In this document: positions 20,500-30,675 of the stretch, piece after piece | Numbering within the stretch: the first letter of the stretch is position 1 | How the letters are laid out: each line of letters opens with the position of its first letter | Origin: Musicola paradisiaca NCPPB 2511 | Lineage (GTDB): Bacteria > Pseudomonadota > Gammaproteobacteria > Enterobacterales > Enterobacteriaceae | DNA: 64,000 nt | Direction: 5' to 3' | NCBI RefSeq assembly: GCF_000400505.1 | Contig: NZ_CM001857.1 | Location: 3,468,390 to 3,532,389, forward strand | Translations under genes and position numbers: made by a program | Notes under the pieces: generated by a model | Databases searched by the model: none | Told to the model about the DNA's origin: nothing | What the model saw: the letters and a program-made list of their open reading frames with translations, nothing else

Positions 20500-21225
20500 A
20501 TGGATAGCATGTTCGCTTGGATCGTTGATCCCAACGCCTGGTTGGCGCTAGGGACTCTTACCATTCTGGAAATCGTTCTCGGCATCGACAACATCATCTT
20601 TCTGTCACTGGTTGTCGCCAAACTCCCTAAAGCGCAACAAAACAAAGCGCGACGTCTTGGGCTGTTGGGCGCCATGCTGATGCGTCTGGCGCTGCTGGCG
20701 TCGATTGCCTGGGTGATCAGGTTAACCAATCCGTTATTCACACTCTTTGGGCAGGATATTTCACTGCGGGATATGATTCTGTTTTTCGGTGGCCTATTCC
20801 TGATTTGGAAAGCCAGCCGTGAAATCCACGAAACCATAGAAGGCGGTACCGAAGAACATACCTCCCAGGTGCATTCATTCTTCGGCGCTATCCTGCAAAT
20901 CATGCTGCTGGATATTATCTTCAGCCTGGATTCCGTCATCACCGCCGTTGGCCTGTCCGATCATCTGTTTATCATGATGGCGGCAGTGGTCATCGCTGTG
21001 GGTGTCATGATGTTTTCCGCCCGCCCGATCGGCGAATTCGTCGAGCGCCACCCGTCGGTAAAAATGCTGGCCTTGTCTTTTCTGATCCTGGTGGGCTTTA
21101 CCCTGATTCTGGAAAGCGTCGGCATCCACGTACCGAAAGGCTACATCTACTTTGCCATGTTCTTCTCCATGTCGGTGGAAACACTCAATCTGCTGCGTGG
21201 GAAAAAATCAAAAGAAACAGTGTAA
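20500..21225 (+). CDS. ygdQ: TerC-family inner-membrane protein YgdQ
   Basis: A 241-residue TerC/YoaE-type integral membrane protein with about seven hydrophobic helices. Conserved acidic motifs lie within helices: LEIVLGIDNIIFLSLV and LLDIIFSLDSVITAVGL, the family's likely metal-binding sites. The exact function is unknown; related TerC proteins export manganese or act in metal loading of secreted proteins. AAGG lies five bases before the ATG at 20500; a Met three codons in is possible. Its position between mutH and ygdR matches E. coli. Confidence 0.92.
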   Translation: MDSMFAWIVDPNAWLALGTLTILEIVLGIDNIIFLSLVVAKLPKAQQNKARRLGLLGAMLMRLALLASIAWVIRLTNPLFTLFGQDISLRDMILFFGGLFLIWKASREIHETIEGGTEEHTSQVHSFFGAILQIMLLDIIFSLDSVITAVGLSDHLFIMMAAVVIAVGVMMFSARPIGEFVERHPSVKMLALSFLILVGFTLILESVGIHVPKGYIYFAMFFSMSVETLNLLRGKKSKETV

Positions 21226-21232
21226 TGGCTAT

Positions 21233-21267
21233 CGGGGAACGGCTTTTAACCGTTTCCCGACATTTTT
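21233..21267 (+). terminator. Rho-independent terminator after ygdQ
   Basis: Ten-base stem CGGGGAACGG/CCGTTTCCCG with one G-U pair, followed by a run of six T. It begins eight bases after the ygdQ stop. Confidence 0.9.
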
Positions 21268-21376
21268 TACCTGTTCTACCGGATTTTGGCTTAAATCTTA
21301 ATTCCTACTCGCAAAGGCTCTGCTAGACTGGCTCGCGTTTGTCAATTTTTTTGCGTGTACGATAGGTAGAACGCCC

Positions 21377-21595
21377 ATGACTTCCCGATTCAGACTCTAC
21401 TCCGCCTTTATATTGGCAACCCTGCTTACAGGCTGTTCCAGCCATTACGTCATCGCCACCAAAGAGGGGCAGATGCTATTGACCCAAGGGAAACCCGTGA
21501 TCGATCCCGCGACAGGAATGCTCAGTTATACTGATGAAGAGGGTGTCAGGCATCAGATCAACACCAACAGCGTCTCTCAGGTGATGGAACGTTAA
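21377..21595 (+). CDS. ygdR: Small YgdI/YgdR-family lipoprotein
   Basis: A 72-residue lipoprotein. The signal peptide ends in the lipobox LLTGCSS with Cys20 as the lipidated residue. The mature part (HYVIATKEGQMLLTQGKP...) is the SH3-like DUF903 domain of YgdI/YgdR. The function is unknown. Ser-Ser after the cysteine suggests sorting to the outer membrane. The order ygdQ-ygdR-tas is the same in E. coli. Confidence 0.92.
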   Translation: MTSRFRLYSAFILATLLTGCSSHYVIATKEGQMLLTQGKPVIDPATGMLSYTDEEGVRHQINTNSVSQVMER

Positions 21596-21725
21596 ATGAC
21601 GACGTCATAATGGCAGTCCCCCCACCGTATAAATACGCTTCCCCCCTTGCAATCGCTTGGTTATAGTCGGAAAAGAGGTGCGCGAGCGACCGCACCAGCC
21701 ATCCCATGATAAAAAGGAAGCTGGC

Positions 21726-22766
21726 ATGCAATATCACCGTATTCCACACAGCAGTTTAGAAGTCAGCGTATTGGGTCTGGGCACCATGACCTTTGGTGAA
21801 CAAAATAGTGAAGCAGAAGCCCACGCCCAGTTGGATCACGCCGTTGCCGCTGGGGTCAACCTGATTGATACCGCAGAGATGTATCCCGTTGCGCCCCGTG
21901 CGGAAACTCAGGGGCTGACCGAAAGCTATATCGGCTCCTGGCTGAAGAGCCGTGGCGGGCGCGAGAAACTGATCATCGCCACCAAAGTCTCCGGCCCTTC
22001 GCGCGGTTCCGATAACAGTATCCGCCCCCAGCAAGCCCTTGATCGCAAAAACATTCGTGCCGCACTGGAAGATAGCCTGAAACGGTTGAATACCGACTAT
22101 GTCGACCTCTATCAATTGCACTGGCCACAACGCCAGACCAACTGTTTCGGGAAATTGAGCTACCAGTACACCAGCGAAAAACCCGCAGTTACGCTGCTGG
22201 AAACACTGGAAGCATTGAATGAACAGGTTCGCGCCGGGAAAATCCGCTATATCGGTGTTTCCAATGAAACGCCATGGGGCGTGATGCGCTATCTGCAATT
22301 GGCGGAGAAACACGACTTACCGCGCATCGTTTCCATCCAGAATCCTTACAGCTTGCTCAATCGCGGCTTTGAAGTCGGTCTGGCGGAGATCAGCCAGCAC
22401 GAGGGCGTCGAACTGTTGGCCTATTCCGGCCTGGCATTCGGCACACTGACCGGGAAATACCTCAATGGCGCCAAACCGGCCGGTGCGCGCAACACACTGT
22501 TCAGCCGTTTTGTGCGCTACTCGGCGCCGCATACCCAACAGGCGATTGCCGAGTATGTCGCGCTGGCCCGGCAACACGGATTGGATCCGGCCCAGATGGC
22601 GCTTGCGTTTATCCGTCGTCAACCGTTTGTTGCCAGTACGCTGCTAGGCGCTACGTCGATCGCACAATTGCAAACCAACCTGGACAGTCTGCATTTAACA
22701 CTGAGCGATGATGTCATCACCGGGATCGAAGATATTCACCGCCGTTTCACCATCCCAGCACCTTAA
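21726..22766 (+). CDS. tas: Aldo/keto reductase Tas
   Basis: NADP(H)-dependent aldo-keto reductase, first known for suppressing tyrosine auxotrophy in E. coli; the physiological substrate is unclear. The 346-residue protein has the (beta/alpha)8 signature residues: catalytic Asp/Tyr in NLIDTAEMYP, Lys in LIIATKVSG and His in YQLHWPQR. I chose the ATG at 21726 because AAGGAAG lies just upstream and the sequence matches Tas from its first residue (MQYHRIPHSSLEVS). The frame is open to 21657. Confidence 0.96.
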   Translation: MQYHRIPHSSLEVSVLGLGTMTFGEQNSEAEAHAQLDHAVAAGVNLIDTAEMYPVAPRAETQGLTESYIGSWLKSRGGREKLIIATKVSGPSRGSDNSIRPQQALDRKNIRAALEDSLKRLNTDYVDLYQLHWPQRQTNCFGKLSYQYTSEKPAVTLLETLEALNEQVRAGKIRYIGVSNETPWGVMRYLQLAEKHDLPRIVSIQNPYSLLNRGFEVGLAEISQHEGVELLAYSGLAFGTLTGKYLNGAKPAGARNTLFSRFVRYSAPHTQQAIAEYVALARQHGLDPAQMALAFIRRQPFVASTLLGATSIAQLQTNLDSLHLTLSDDVITGIEDIHRRFTIPAP

Positions 22767-23090
22767 GAGCCAGGCAAAAAATCCCCGCGGCAAACCTGAT
22801 GCAGCGGGGATCTCCACACACAGAGTATCCCATTCAGTATGTCGATATGGTGCAACACCGCCCTAATCCAGTACACCGCACATACACTTGTCATCCACGT
22901 TGTCCACCTCGGTAGGAGAGCTCGCACGGGAGTACGTTTACGTCGCAACCGCCCAAGATAGAACGCCAGAATATCGCCAAAAATGAATGAAGATAAATCG
23001 GTGGTCAAATAGTAGAAATTCATAAAAAACAACGCCCTGATGATCACTCATCAGGGCGCCGACTATCAGAAACATGTTTCCGTTCTTACA
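22767..23090. other. Intergenic region between convergent tas and yggN
   Basis: About 320 bases between convergent genes. A GC-rich inverted repeat (CCCCGC near 22784, GCGGGG near 22804) follows tas but has no T-run, so it is at most a weak terminator. A strong terminator for the opposite strand lies at 23020-23058. Nothing else is supported. Confidence 0.6.
23020..23058 (-). terminator. Rho-independent terminator of yggN
   Basis: On the - strand, an 11-base perfect stem (CGCCCTGATGA with its complement, loop of four) is followed by TTGTTTTTTATG. It starts 33 bases after the yggN stop. Confidence 0.93.
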
Positions 23091-23822
23091 TTAACTACTG
23101 GTTGGCGATGCCTTAATCGACTGGAGCAACGTTTTGCGCTGATTTTCCAGCGAAGTAACGCGGTTGCACACCTCATGGCCGAAACGTTGAAAATCCGCTT
23201 CCTGATTATTCCATTCAGATTTGAGAGCGCCCTGTAACCCCCCCATATTTCCCATCAACGCCTGCAACGGATTACCGCCACTGCTCAACTGCCTGGATCC
23301 CATTTCATTGAGGCTATCCTGCAACACGCCGCCCAGACTCTGCTGCACAATCTGCCGCCCGTCCTGTTCCACCTGTTTAATGGCGCGATGATGGAACACC
23401 AGACCGTCGCTGCGGTGCTCGATGATGCGGTTCATCTGCTGCTTGAGTTGACTATCCAGCGATGTCAAACGACTGCGGACATTACTGCCACTGCCCAGCT
23501 GCTGCACGATAACCTGATCCAACGCCTGACGTGCTTTTTCCAAATGCGCGCGCGCGCCTTCATCAATCCATGGCAGTTGCTGGCGCAGATCGGCCTGATA
23601 AGCTCTGGCCTGCTGGCGTTGAACATCACTGAGCTTAAGCGGCGTACCGTTACGAACGACGTCGCCCTGCGGGGAAAGTTGCAGATCGCCGCTCACGCCG
23701 GCCACTTTCACGCTCTGCGATGTGATGATGATGTCATCCTGCGGCTGAACATTACACTGGTACTCCGCCTGTGCCTGCCAGGCCAGCAACATCAATGCTC
23801 CCAGGGTCATTCTACGCAACAT
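23091..23822 (-). CDS. yggN: DUF2884 periplasmic protein YggN
   Basis: A 243-residue exported protein of unknown function. It has a short Sec signal peptide (MLRRMTLGALMLLAWQAQA) followed by EYQCNVQPQDD, and matches E. coli YggN in most conserved blocks (LPWIDEGA, MNRIIEHRSDGL, GGNPLQALMG). I chose the ATG at 23822: AGGAGGG sits upstream and the signal peptide begins there. The frame is open to 23912. It is probably the last gene of trmB-yggL-yggN. Confidence 0.92.
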   Translation of the reverse strand: MLRRMTLGALMLLAWQAQAEYQCNVQPQDDIIITSQSVKVAGVSGDLQLSPQGDVVRNGTPLKLSDVQRQQARAYQADLRQQLPWIDEGARAHLEKARQALDQVIVQQLGSGSNVRSRLTSLDSQLKQQMNRIIEHRSDGLVFHHRAIKQVEQDGRQIVQQSLGGVLQDSLNEMGSRQLSSGGNPLQALMGNMGGLQGALKSEWNNQEADFQRFGHEVCNRVTSLENQRKTLLQSIKASPTSS

Positions 23823-23884
23823 AGTCCCTCCTGATAAAACCGCACCGGCCGATAATCGGCTTCGGCGCATCGCCCCAGCAGGTA

Positions 23885-24229
23885 TCAGCACAGGCTGGCT
23901 GGCAGATCCCACCAGATATCAAACAGTTCACTCACCGTCACATCCTGCAGTTGGCGATCTTCCAGCCAGCCGCGTACCAAGCTCCGGTGCTCGTCGGTGC
24001 AGTTACCGAGCTTCTGCTGACACACCAGACCTTCCCACTGCAAGTAGCCGCTGCCTTCAAACGCCAGTCCGTTGGGTTCGATCACCTCCGTCACCAGTAA
24101 ATCCAGCACGCGATCAATATCTTCAACCAGCGTACCCTCGGCAAAACGAAAATTGACCGAAAAACCCAGTTCCTGAAACTCATCAATATGCAGTTTCTTA
24201 CGTAAACGACGACTCCGATTCTTAGCCAT
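23885..24229 (-). CDS. yggL: DUF469 (YggL family) protein
   Basis: A 114-residue cytoplasmic protein. It begins [20 protein letters not shown], as in E. coli YggL, and ends with a conserved SELFDIWWD motif plus a short extension. YggL has been linked to the large ribosomal subunit, but its role is not settled. The start codon overlaps the trmB stop as TAATG, so the two genes are translationally coupled. Confidence 0.93.
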   Translation of the reverse strand: MAKNRSRRLRKKLHIDEFQELGFSVNFRFAEGTLVEDIDRVLDLLVTEVIEPNGLAFEGSGYLQWEGLVCQQKLGNCTDEHRSLVRGWLEDRQLQDVTVSELFDIWWDLPASLC

Positions 24230-24948
24230 TATTGTTTCCTCTCAAACATCAGATCCCAGACACCATGCCCCAGTCGCTGACCGCGGGCCTCAAATTTGGT
24301 TAACGGCCGGGACGTCGGTCGCGGCACATAATCATTGTTAGTCGATAGATTGCGATAACCTTCGACAGCATTCATCACTTCGAGCATATGTTGCGCGTAA
24401 GGTTCCCAATCCGTCGCCATATGGAACACGCCGCCGACCGCCAGTTTGCGCAACACCACCTCGACAAAGGGAACCTGAACGATACGGCGTTTGTTATGTC
24501 GGGCTTTGTGCCAGGGATCCGGAAAGAACAATTGCACCATCGCAAGCGAGCCGTCGGGGATCATATCCTCCAACACTTCCACGGCGTCATGGCACATTAC
24601 CCGCAGATTAGCGAGCCCGGCTTCCTGCGCTGATGCGAGGCAGGCGCCGACGCCGGGCAGATGCACTTCAATACCCAGAAAATTCTGCTCCGGGTGCTGT
24701 TGCGCCATCGCCGCCAGCGATGCTCCCATACCGAATCCAATCTCCAGCACTACCGGCGCTTCACGGCCAAACAGATCGCCAAAATTCAGCGCCGCCTTCT
24801 GATACTCCACGCCCATCACCGGCCAGTAGTTATCCAGCGCCAGTTGCTGACCTTTAGTCAGACGCCCCTGGCGACGCACGAAACTGCGAACCTTGCGCAA
24901 CGGGCGTCCTTGTTCATCAAATTCCGGAGAAATGACGTTGTTGATCAT
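24229..24948 (-). CDS. trmB: tRNA (guanine-N7-)-methyltransferase
   Basis: Makes m7G46 in the variable loop of tRNA using S-adenosylmethionine. The 239-residue protein shows the SAM motif [13 protein letters not shown], then [15 protein letters not shown] and the substrate segment [17 protein letters not shown]. Length and motifs match E. coli TrmB. It heads the yggL-yggN operon and is divergent from mutY, with a 145-base shared promoter region. Confidence 0.97.
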   Translation of the reverse strand: MINNVISPEFDEQGRPLRKVRSFVRRQGRLTKGQQLALDNYWPVMGVEYQKAALNFGDLFGREAPVVLEIGFGMGASLAAMAQQHPEQNFLGIEVHLPGVGACLASAQEAGLANLRVMCHDAVEVLEDMIPDGSLAMVQLFFPDPWHKARHNKRRIVQVPFVEVVLRKLAVGGVFHMATDWEPYAQHMLEVMNAVEGYRNLSTNNDYVPRPTSRPLTKFEARGQRLGHGVWDLMFERKQ

Positions 24949-25093
24949 AGTGCTCTATATAAGTCCGATAGGAGTGGGAAAACGCGCATTATGCAAGGAT
25001 ATGGGTGTTTATCAAGTAGACGGCAGCGGAAAGTTCCGGTTTACAGTACATTAACTCTGTGCTGGAATCGCTGTCACATTTGTTACCTGCCGG

Positions 25094-26200
25094 ATGATGA
25101 CACCCCCTATGATGCAAGCGCAACAGTTCGCGCAACAGGTGCTGGAGTGGTACGAACGCTGCGGCCGCAAAACCCTGCCTTGGCAGATCGAAAAAACCCC
25201 CTATAAGGTCTGGTTGTCCGAAGTCATGCTACAGCAGACGCAGGTAGCTACCGTCATCCCTTATTTCCTGCGCTTCATGGCGCGTTTCCCAACGGTTTCC
25301 GACCTCGCCGCAGCCCCCCTGGATGAAGTCTTGCACCTGTGGACCGGCCTGGGTTACTACGCGCGTGCACGCAATCTGCACAAGGCGGCCGGTATCATCG
25401 TCGAGCGCCATGACGGCGAGTTTCCGACTCACTTTGAAGAGATCGCCGCACTGCCCGGCGTGGGCCGATCCACTGCGGGCGCCGTGCTGTCGCTGGCATT
25501 GGAACAGCACTACCCGATTCTCGACGGTAACGTAAAACGGGTGCTGGCACGCTGCTATGCCGTCGCGGGCTGGCCGGGCAAAAAAGAGGTGGAGCAGCGG
25601 TTATGGTCGCTAAGCGAATCCGTCACCCCGGCGCAAGGGGTGGAAAAATTCAATCAGGCCATGATGGATCTCGGCGCGATGGTCTGTACCCGCAGCCGCC
25701 CTAAATGCGAGCTCTGCCCGCTCAGCAACGGCTGTCTCGCTTACGGAAATCAAAGCTGGGCCCACTATCCCGGTAAAAAGCCCAAACAGATCCTGCCGGA
25801 GAAAACCGCCTGGTTCCTGTTGGCCCAGCAGGGCCAGACCGTCTGGCTGGAGCAGCGGCCGGCAGTGGGTCTCTGGGGCGGCCTGTTCTGTTTCCCTCAG
25901 TTCAGCGTTAAAGAAGAATTAGAGCAATGGCTTGAACAACGCCGGCTCAACGTATCCGGACTGCGCCAAGGCATTGCCTTTCGTCATACATTCAGCCACT
26001 TTCACCTGGATATCGTGCCGATGTGGCTGAATATCGCCGACAGCGGTTGCTGCATGGATGAAGGCACCGGTCTCTGGTATAACTTAGCGCACCCGCCGTC
26101 CGTAGGGCTTGCCGCCCCGGTGGAGCGGTTGCTACGCCAGTTGGCCCAGCCACAGTCCCTGTTTGCCGATGACTGCGCACAAGATGAGGAACACGCATGA
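25094..26200 (+). CDS. mutY: Adenine DNA glycosylase MutY
   Basis: Removes adenine mispaired with 8-oxoguanine. The protein has up to 368 residues. It shows the catalytic Glu in [13 protein letters not shown], the helix-hairpin-helix [13 protein letters not shown], the catalytic Asp in [13 protein letters not shown] and the 4Fe-4S loop C-X6-C-X2-C-X5-C in [18 protein letters not shown] Nudix-like domain that reads 8-oxoG follows. No good ribosome site is seen, and the ATG at 25112, matching the E. coli start, is an alternative. It overlaps yggX. Confidence 0.97.
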   Translation: MMTPPMMQAQQFAQQVLEWYERCGRKTLPWQIEKTPYKVWLSEVMLQQTQVATVIPYFLRFMARFPTVSDLAAAPLDEVLHLWTGLGYYARARNLHKAAGIIVERHDGEFPTHFEEIAALPGVGRSTAGAVLSLALEQHYPILDGNVKRVLARCYAVAGWPGKKEVEQRLWSLSESVTPAQGVEKFNQAMMDLGAMVCTRSRPKCELCPLSNGCLAYGNQSWAHYPGKKPKQILPEKTAWFLLAQQGQTVWLEQRPAVGLWGGLFCFPQFSVKEELEQWLEQRRLNVSGLRQGIAFRHTFSHFHLDIVPMWLNIADSGCCMDEGTGLWYNLAHPPSVGLAAPVERLLRQLAQPQSLFADDCAQDEEHA

Positions 26201-26469
26201 GCAGAACCATTTTCTGTACTTTTTTACAACGCGAAGCCGAGGGTCTGGACTTCCAGCTTTATCCCGGTGAACTGGGCAAACGCATCTACAGCGACATCTC
26301 GAAAGAAGCCTGGTCGCAATGGCAGACCAAGCAAACCATGCTGATCAACGAGAAAAAACTCAACATGATGCATGTGGAGCACCGCAAACTGCTGGAACAG
26401 GAGATGATCAACTTTCTGTTCGAAGGCAAGGATGTGCACATTGATGGGTATACGCCTCCGCAACCATGA
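26197..26469 (+). CDS. yggX: Iron-trafficking / oxidative-damage protection protein YggX
   Basis: A 90-residue protein nearly identical to YggX. The conserved Cys7 is in [17 protein letters not shown]. The family protects Fe-S clusters and lowers the Fenton-active iron pool. Its start overlaps the mutY stop as ATGA, with GAGG upstream, so it is coupled to a Fe-S glycosylase that removes oxidative lesions, a sensible pairing. Confidence 0.96.
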   Translation: MSRTIFCTFLQREAEGLDFQLYPGELGKRIYSDISKEAWSQWQTKQTMLINEKKLNMMHVEHRKLLEQEMINFLFEGKDVHIDGYTPPQP

Positions 26470-26523
26470 GTGACCACGGGCCGGCAAGGCCCGGATGCCT
26501 CCTTTCCCGTATGGCTTTATACG

Positions 26524-27606
26524 ATGAAGAAACTGTTCGTTTTGCTGCTCGTTGCCCCGTTGCTGATTTCCTGTTCCGGTAAGAAAGGAAATGAATACAA
26601 CGAGGAATTTGTCAAAGATACCAACGCCTTCGATATTCTGATGGGGCAATTCGCCAATAACATCGAGAATATCTGGGGGCTGAACGAAGTCCTGATCGCC
26701 GGGCCCAAGGACTACGTCAAATACTCCGATCAATACCTGACCCGTAGTCATGTCAATTTTGATGCCGGTACCATCACGGTGGAAACCATTTCAGCCACCA
26801 ATTATCAGGCTAGCCTGCGCCAAGCCATCATCACCACATTGTTGATGGGCGACGACGCCAGCAACACCGATCTGTACTCCGACGCCAACGACATCCAGAT
26901 CAGCCGCGAACCGTTGCTGTACGGGCAGGTGCTTGACAACACCGGGCAGCCGATCCGCTGGGAAGGTCGGGCGGGCAGCTATGCCGACTATTTGCTGCAA
27001 ACCCGACTGCAACAGCGCACGTCCGGTATGAAGGTGATCTGGTCCGTGACCATTCAGCTAGTGCCGAACCATCTGGACAAACGTGCGCACAAATTCCTGC
27101 CGATAGTACGTAAGGCATCCGAACGTTACGGCATCGATATCCCCTTGATTCTGGCCATCATGCAGACCGAATCCAGTTTCAACCCTTACGCTGTCAGCCG
27201 TTCCGATGCGCTCGGCTTGATGCAGGTGGTGCAACACAGCGCCGGCCGCGACGTGTTCAAGATGAAGGGTAAATGGGGGCAACCAAGCCGTAACTACCTG
27301 TTCGATCCGGAAAACAATATTGATACCGGCACCGCGTATCTGGCCATGCTGAAAAATGTCTATCTGGCTGGGATCCAGAACCCGACGTCACAACGTTATG
27401 CCATGATCACCGCCTACAACGGCGGCGCCGGCAGCGTGCTGCGCGTCTTTTCCAGCGACAAAGAAAACGCGGTAAGTATCATCAACCGCATGTCGCCGGG
27501 CGACGTTTATCAGACGCTGACCACCCGCCACCCGTCTTCCGAATCGCGTAATTATCTTTACAAGGTCAATAACGCGCAGAAGAACTACCGTGTTTACAAC
27601 CGGTAA
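26524..27606 (+). CDS. mltC: Membrane-bound lytic murein transglycosylase C
   Basis: Cleaves the glycan strands of peptidoglycan to 1,6-anhydro products. The 360-residue lipoprotein has a signal peptide with lipobox LLISC (Cys17), a DUF3393 N-terminal domain and a C-terminal SLT domain. The catalytic Glu is in [14 protein letters not shown], followed by ALGLMQV and AYNGGAG. I chose the ATG at 26524 so that the signal peptide starts the protein; the frame is open to 26470. It follows yggX by 54 bases, and a strong terminator lies downstream. Confidence 0.96.
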   Translation: MKKLFVLLLVAPLLISCSGKKGNEYNEEFVKDTNAFDILMGQFANNIENIWGLNEVLIAGPKDYVKYSDQYLTRSHVNFDAGTITVETISATNYQASLRQAIITTLLMGDDASNTDLYSDANDIQISREPLLYGQVLDNTGQPIRWEGRAGSYADYLLQTRLQQRTSGMKVIWSVTIQLVPNHLDKRAHKFLPIVRKASERYGIDIPLILAIMQTESSFNPYAVSRSDALGLMQVVQHSAGRDVFKMKGKWGQPSRNYLFDPENNIDTGTAYLAMLKNVYLAGIQNPTSQRYAMITAYNGGAGSVLRVFSSDKENAVSIINRMSPGDVYQTLTTRHPSSESRNYLYKVNNAQKNYRVYNR

Positions 27607-27637
27607 GGCCTGACCCCATCGCCTTTCCATTGACGAT

Positions 27638-27672
27638 AAAAAAACAGCCAGCGCGTTTGCTGGCTGTTTTTT
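27638..27672. terminator. Bidirectional rho-independent terminator
   Basis: Nine-base perfect stem ACAGCCAGC/GCTGGCTGT with a six-base loop, flanked by A7 on the left and T6 on the right. It lies between mltC and the convergent PEP-hydrolase-like gene and should stop transcripts from both sides. Confidence 0.95.
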
Positions 27673-27714
27673 CCCTGGCGTCAGCGTTGTGACGTGTGTG
27701 CACTACTCCGGTCT

Positions 27715-28545
27715 TTATCGCCGGATGTTTTTGAACTGGCGGGTCGTTTCCGTCAGCGCAATTTCCGTCGGCAACCGCTCCATAGAGCTGGCGCCGTAAA
27801 ACCCGTCGCATAACGGGCAGCGTTCCAAAATGAAACTCGCATCCTCTGGTGTGGCAATAGGCCCGCCGTGACACAGCACGATCACATCTTCACGCACCGA
27901 TTTGGCCGCCCGAGCCCAGTCATTAATCAATCCCACGCAATCCGGCAGCTTGCGCGATGTTTCCGCGCCGATGTTGCCGCCGGTGGTCAACCCCATATGC
28001 GGCACGATGATATCCGCGCCGGCTTCCGTCATGGCGATGGCATCTTCGGCGCTGAAGACATACGGCGTGGTCAGCATATCTTTCTGATGCGCCAGCCGGA
28101 TCATGTCCACCTCCAGCGCATACCCCATACCGGTTTCTTCCAGATTGGCGCGGAAGTTGCCGTCAATCAGCCCTACCGTCGGGAAGTTCTGCACCCCGGC
28201 AAAACCAAGGGCTTTCAAATCATCGAGAAACTTATCGAACTGACAGAACGGATCCGTGCCGTTCACCCCGGCCAGCACCGGCGTATGTTTCACCACCGGC
28301 AGAACTTCGCTTGCCATATCCACGACAATTTCATTGGCATTACCGTAAGCCAGCAACCCCGCCAGCGATCCGCGCCCCGCCATCCGGTAGCGACCGGAAT
28401 TGTAAATCACGATCAGATCGATACCGCCGGCCTCTTCGCACTTGGCGGACAACCCGGTACCGGCACCACCGCCGATAATGGGTTCGTGACGAGCAATTTT
28501 CTCCCTGAATCTGGCCAACAACTGTTGGCGATGTTGAACGGACAT
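27715..28545 (-). CDS. Phosphoenolpyruvate hydrolase-like TIM-barrel protein
   Basis: A 276-residue protein of the family annotated as phosphoenolpyruvate hydrolase-like or TIM-barrel (PEP mutase/isocitrate lyase fold). Visible family blocks are [35 protein letters not shown] and [18 protein letters not shown]. The reaction is not known from sequence. The ATG at 28545 has AAGGAGAAACGC upstream. It lies ten bases after the UPF0261 gene, and the pair is usually found together in bacteria and, as a fusion, in some fungi and plants (recalled family knowledge). Expression is probably controlled by the divergent TetR-type gene. Confidence 0.8.
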   Translation of the reverse strand: MSVQHRQQLLARFREKIARHEPIIGGGAGTGLSAKCEEAGGIDLIVIYNSGRYRMAGRGSLAGLLAYGNANEIVVDMASEVLPVVKHTPVLAGVNGTDPFCQFDKFLDDLKALGFAGVQNFPTVGLIDGNFRANLEETGMGYALEVDMIRLAHQKDMLTTPYVFSAEDAIAMTEAGADIIVPHMGLTTGGNIGAETSRKLPDCVGLINDWARAAKSVREDVIVLCHGGPIATPEDASFILERCPLCDGFYGASSMERLPTEIALTETTRQFKNIRR

Positions 28546-28555
28546 GCGTTTCTCC

Positions 28556-29770
28556 TTATTTCAACAGACTTCTGAACATAGCCACCGCCGCACTGGCAAA
28601 TTGCGGGTCATTAATGTGATACGGCAAGCGGATGATCTGACGTTGCGCCGTCTGTTCAACGGTATCTTCCAACGTCTGGATGAACGCCTGGCGGGCATCA
28701 GGATCCCAGAACGCCTGCCCTGGCGCGTCCAGAGCGGAGACCCCGCCCTCCGGGATCAAGAACCGCACTTCACCTTCGCAGCGGTTGAGTTTATCGCCAA
28801 TCCACCGGGCCATTGCGGCATTCTCTTCCGCCGTGGTGCGCATCAGCGTGACTTGCGCATTGTGGTTATAGAACAACCGATGGGCATATTTTTCCGGGAT
28901 CGTCGACGGATGGCCGAAATTCACCATATCCAGCGCGCCGCAGGATGCAACGTAAGGCACTCGTGTGCGGGCGATAGCATCGAAACGTTCAGGCAGGCAG
29001 GCCAGCACGCCGTCAAACAGCAGATCGCAGACCTCAGTGGTAGTCAGGTCAAGCACGCCGGATAACAGACCGCTGTCCACCAGTTTTTCCATCGCTCTGC
29101 CGCCGCTGCCGGTGGCATGGAACACCAGGCAATCAAAATCCCCCTCCAACTGGCGGGAAACGTCCTGGATACAGGGGGTGGTGACGCCGAACATTGTCAG
29201 GCCAATCGCGGGCTTATCCTGAACATCGCCCGGCGCAGTACGCCATTTTACCGCACCGGCGATCTGGTGGGCGGCATTGGCCAGCACCTGCCGGGAAATG
29301 CGATTCAAACCAGAAACATCCGTTACTGAATACATCATGCTGATATCGCTGGCGCCGATATAGCCGGATACATCGCCTGACGCCATGGTGGAAACCATGA
29401 GTTTCGGCACGCCGATCGGTAGCGCCTGCATAGCCGGGGTTATCAGCGCTGTACCGCCGGAACCGCCAAGCCCCAGTAAACCAGCCACATCGTTGCGGGA
29501 TAATAGGAAACGCTCGAACGCCAGCGCCATGGCATTGATAGCGCGGCCGCGATCGCCGCAAAATACGGCCGCAGCACCTTGAGGATGACAGGCGGCGACC
29601 TCTCCGGCGCTGATATCGGCGCCTGTCCGCTCTGTCAGCGCATGAGTGGAAAGATCTACCGTCACGGTTTCTAACCCCGTATCGGCGATTAAATCCCTCA
29701 CATAAATCAGTTCTTTTTCTTTAGTATCCATTGTTGCCGCGAGATAGACACGGCCAGAAACATGTTCCAT
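28556..29770 (-). CDS. UPF0261 / Tm-1-like ATP-binding protein
   Basis: A 404-residue cytoplasmic protein of the UPF0261 family. The N-terminus ([21 protein letters not shown]) and the glycine-rich segment [21 protein letters not shown] match the ATP-binding domain shared with tomato Tm-1, which inhibits tobamovirus replication. The C-terminal half contains [19 protein letters not shown]. The bacterial role is unknown. It is first in a two-gene operon with the PEP-hydrolase-like gene. GGGAGAGGATG precedes the ATG at 29770. A 287-base AT-rich gap separates it from a divergent TetR-family regulator. Confidence 0.82.
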   Translation of the reverse strand: MEHVSGRVYLAATMDTKEKELIYVRDLIADTGLETVTVDLSTHALTERTGADISAGEVAACHPQGAAAVFCGDRGRAINAMALAFERFLLSRNDVAGLLGLGGSGGTALITPAMQALPIGVPKLMVSTMASGDVSGYIGASDISMMYSVTDVSGLNRISRQVLANAAHQIAGAVKWRTAPGDVQDKPAIGLTMFGVTTPCIQDVSRQLEGDFDCLVFHATGSGGRAMEKLVDSGLLSGVLDLTTTEVCDLLFDGVLACLPERFDAIARTRVPYVASCGALDMVNFGHPSTIPEKYAHRLFYNHNAQVTLMRTTAEENAAMARWIGDKLNRCEGEVRFLIPEGGVSALDAPGQAFWDPDARQAFIQTLEDTVEQTAQRQIIRLPYHINDPQFASAAVAMFRSLLK

Positions 29771-30057
29771 TACATCCTCTCCCGCCTGACATGATTAAAT
29801 CAACAACAACATAAGATATTAATTTATATTGATTTTATCATTACCGTATAAAACATGAACTATAATGAGACTGTGGTTTCAAAACATCAATTCATTAATT
29901 ATTCAAATGAGACCTGAATCTCATTTAAATATTGCTATCTCATACGGCTATCATTACATTGACATGGCGATCACGTTCACGGCTTTGCTATATTTGGCGC
30001 AATCTGATGCGATAAGCCGCAGCTAACCATTTAAAAATACAACGAATGAGGTTATAC

Positions 30058-30675
30058 GTGACTGAACAGGATAACGGTCTCTCCTCCACCCGTGCACGAA
30101 CCCGGCGCTTGCTGATCGACACGGCTATGACCCTGTTTGACCAGGGTGTATTCCCTTCCATCACTGATATTGCCGCGCAGGCACAACTTTCCCGTGCTAC
30201 CGCCTATCGTTATTTTCCAACCCAAAGCGATTTGGTCTCCGCCGTCGTCGCTGAAAGTCTGGGCCCGATTCTCGACTGGAATCCGAGCCATCCCGATGCG
30301 CTGGAACGCATACTCGAACTGCTGAATTTCGCTTATCCACGTATGTTTCAGCACGAAGGCGCGCTGCGCGCCGCTCTGCATCTTTCTCTGCAACAATGGG
30401 CCGACAGACAAGCCAACCGGGAAGCCAAGGAAAAATTGGTGCGCGGCAACCGTAAACGCCTGCTGCACATCGCCACGCAACCGCTGGAGGGGCAAGTGCC
30501 CGATGCCATTCGTCAGCGCGTCATACACGCCTTATCGCTGATTTACGGCTCCGAAGTCTTTTTGGTCTTCAAGGATATTTGGGGATTGGACAATCAGGAA
30601 GTACAGGACATTACCTGCTGGATGGCGAAAGCGATTGTGCGTCAAGCGCGCGAAGACGCTGAAAATAACCCGTAG
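30058..30675 (+). CDS. TetR/AcrR-family transcriptional regulator
   Basis: A 205-residue repressor-like protein. The N-terminal helix-turn-helix is clear (LIDTAMTLFDQG, then ITDIAAQAQLSRATAYRYF). The C-terminal ligand domain is not recognised. I chose a GTG start at 30058 because GAGG lies six bases upstream; an ATG at 30046 has no ribosome site. It is divergent from the UPF0261/PEP-hydrolase-like operon and is its most likely regulator (inference from position). The AT-rich region between them (29771-30057) should hold the operator. Confidence 0.85.
   Translation: MTEQDNGLSSTRARTRRLLIDTAMTLFDQGVFPSITDIAAQAQLSRATAYRYFPTQSDLVSAVVAESLGPILDWNPSHPDALERILELLNFAYPRMFQHEGALRAALHLSLQQWADRQANREAKEKLVRGNRKRLLHIATQPLEGQVPDAIRQRVIHALSLIYGSEVFLVFKDIWGLDNQEVQDITCWMAKAIVRQAREDAENNP

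Noticed and set aside
22763..23047. 94-codon frame opposite the tas-yggN gap
   Set aside because: It overlaps the yggN terminator and the end of tas and has no family features.
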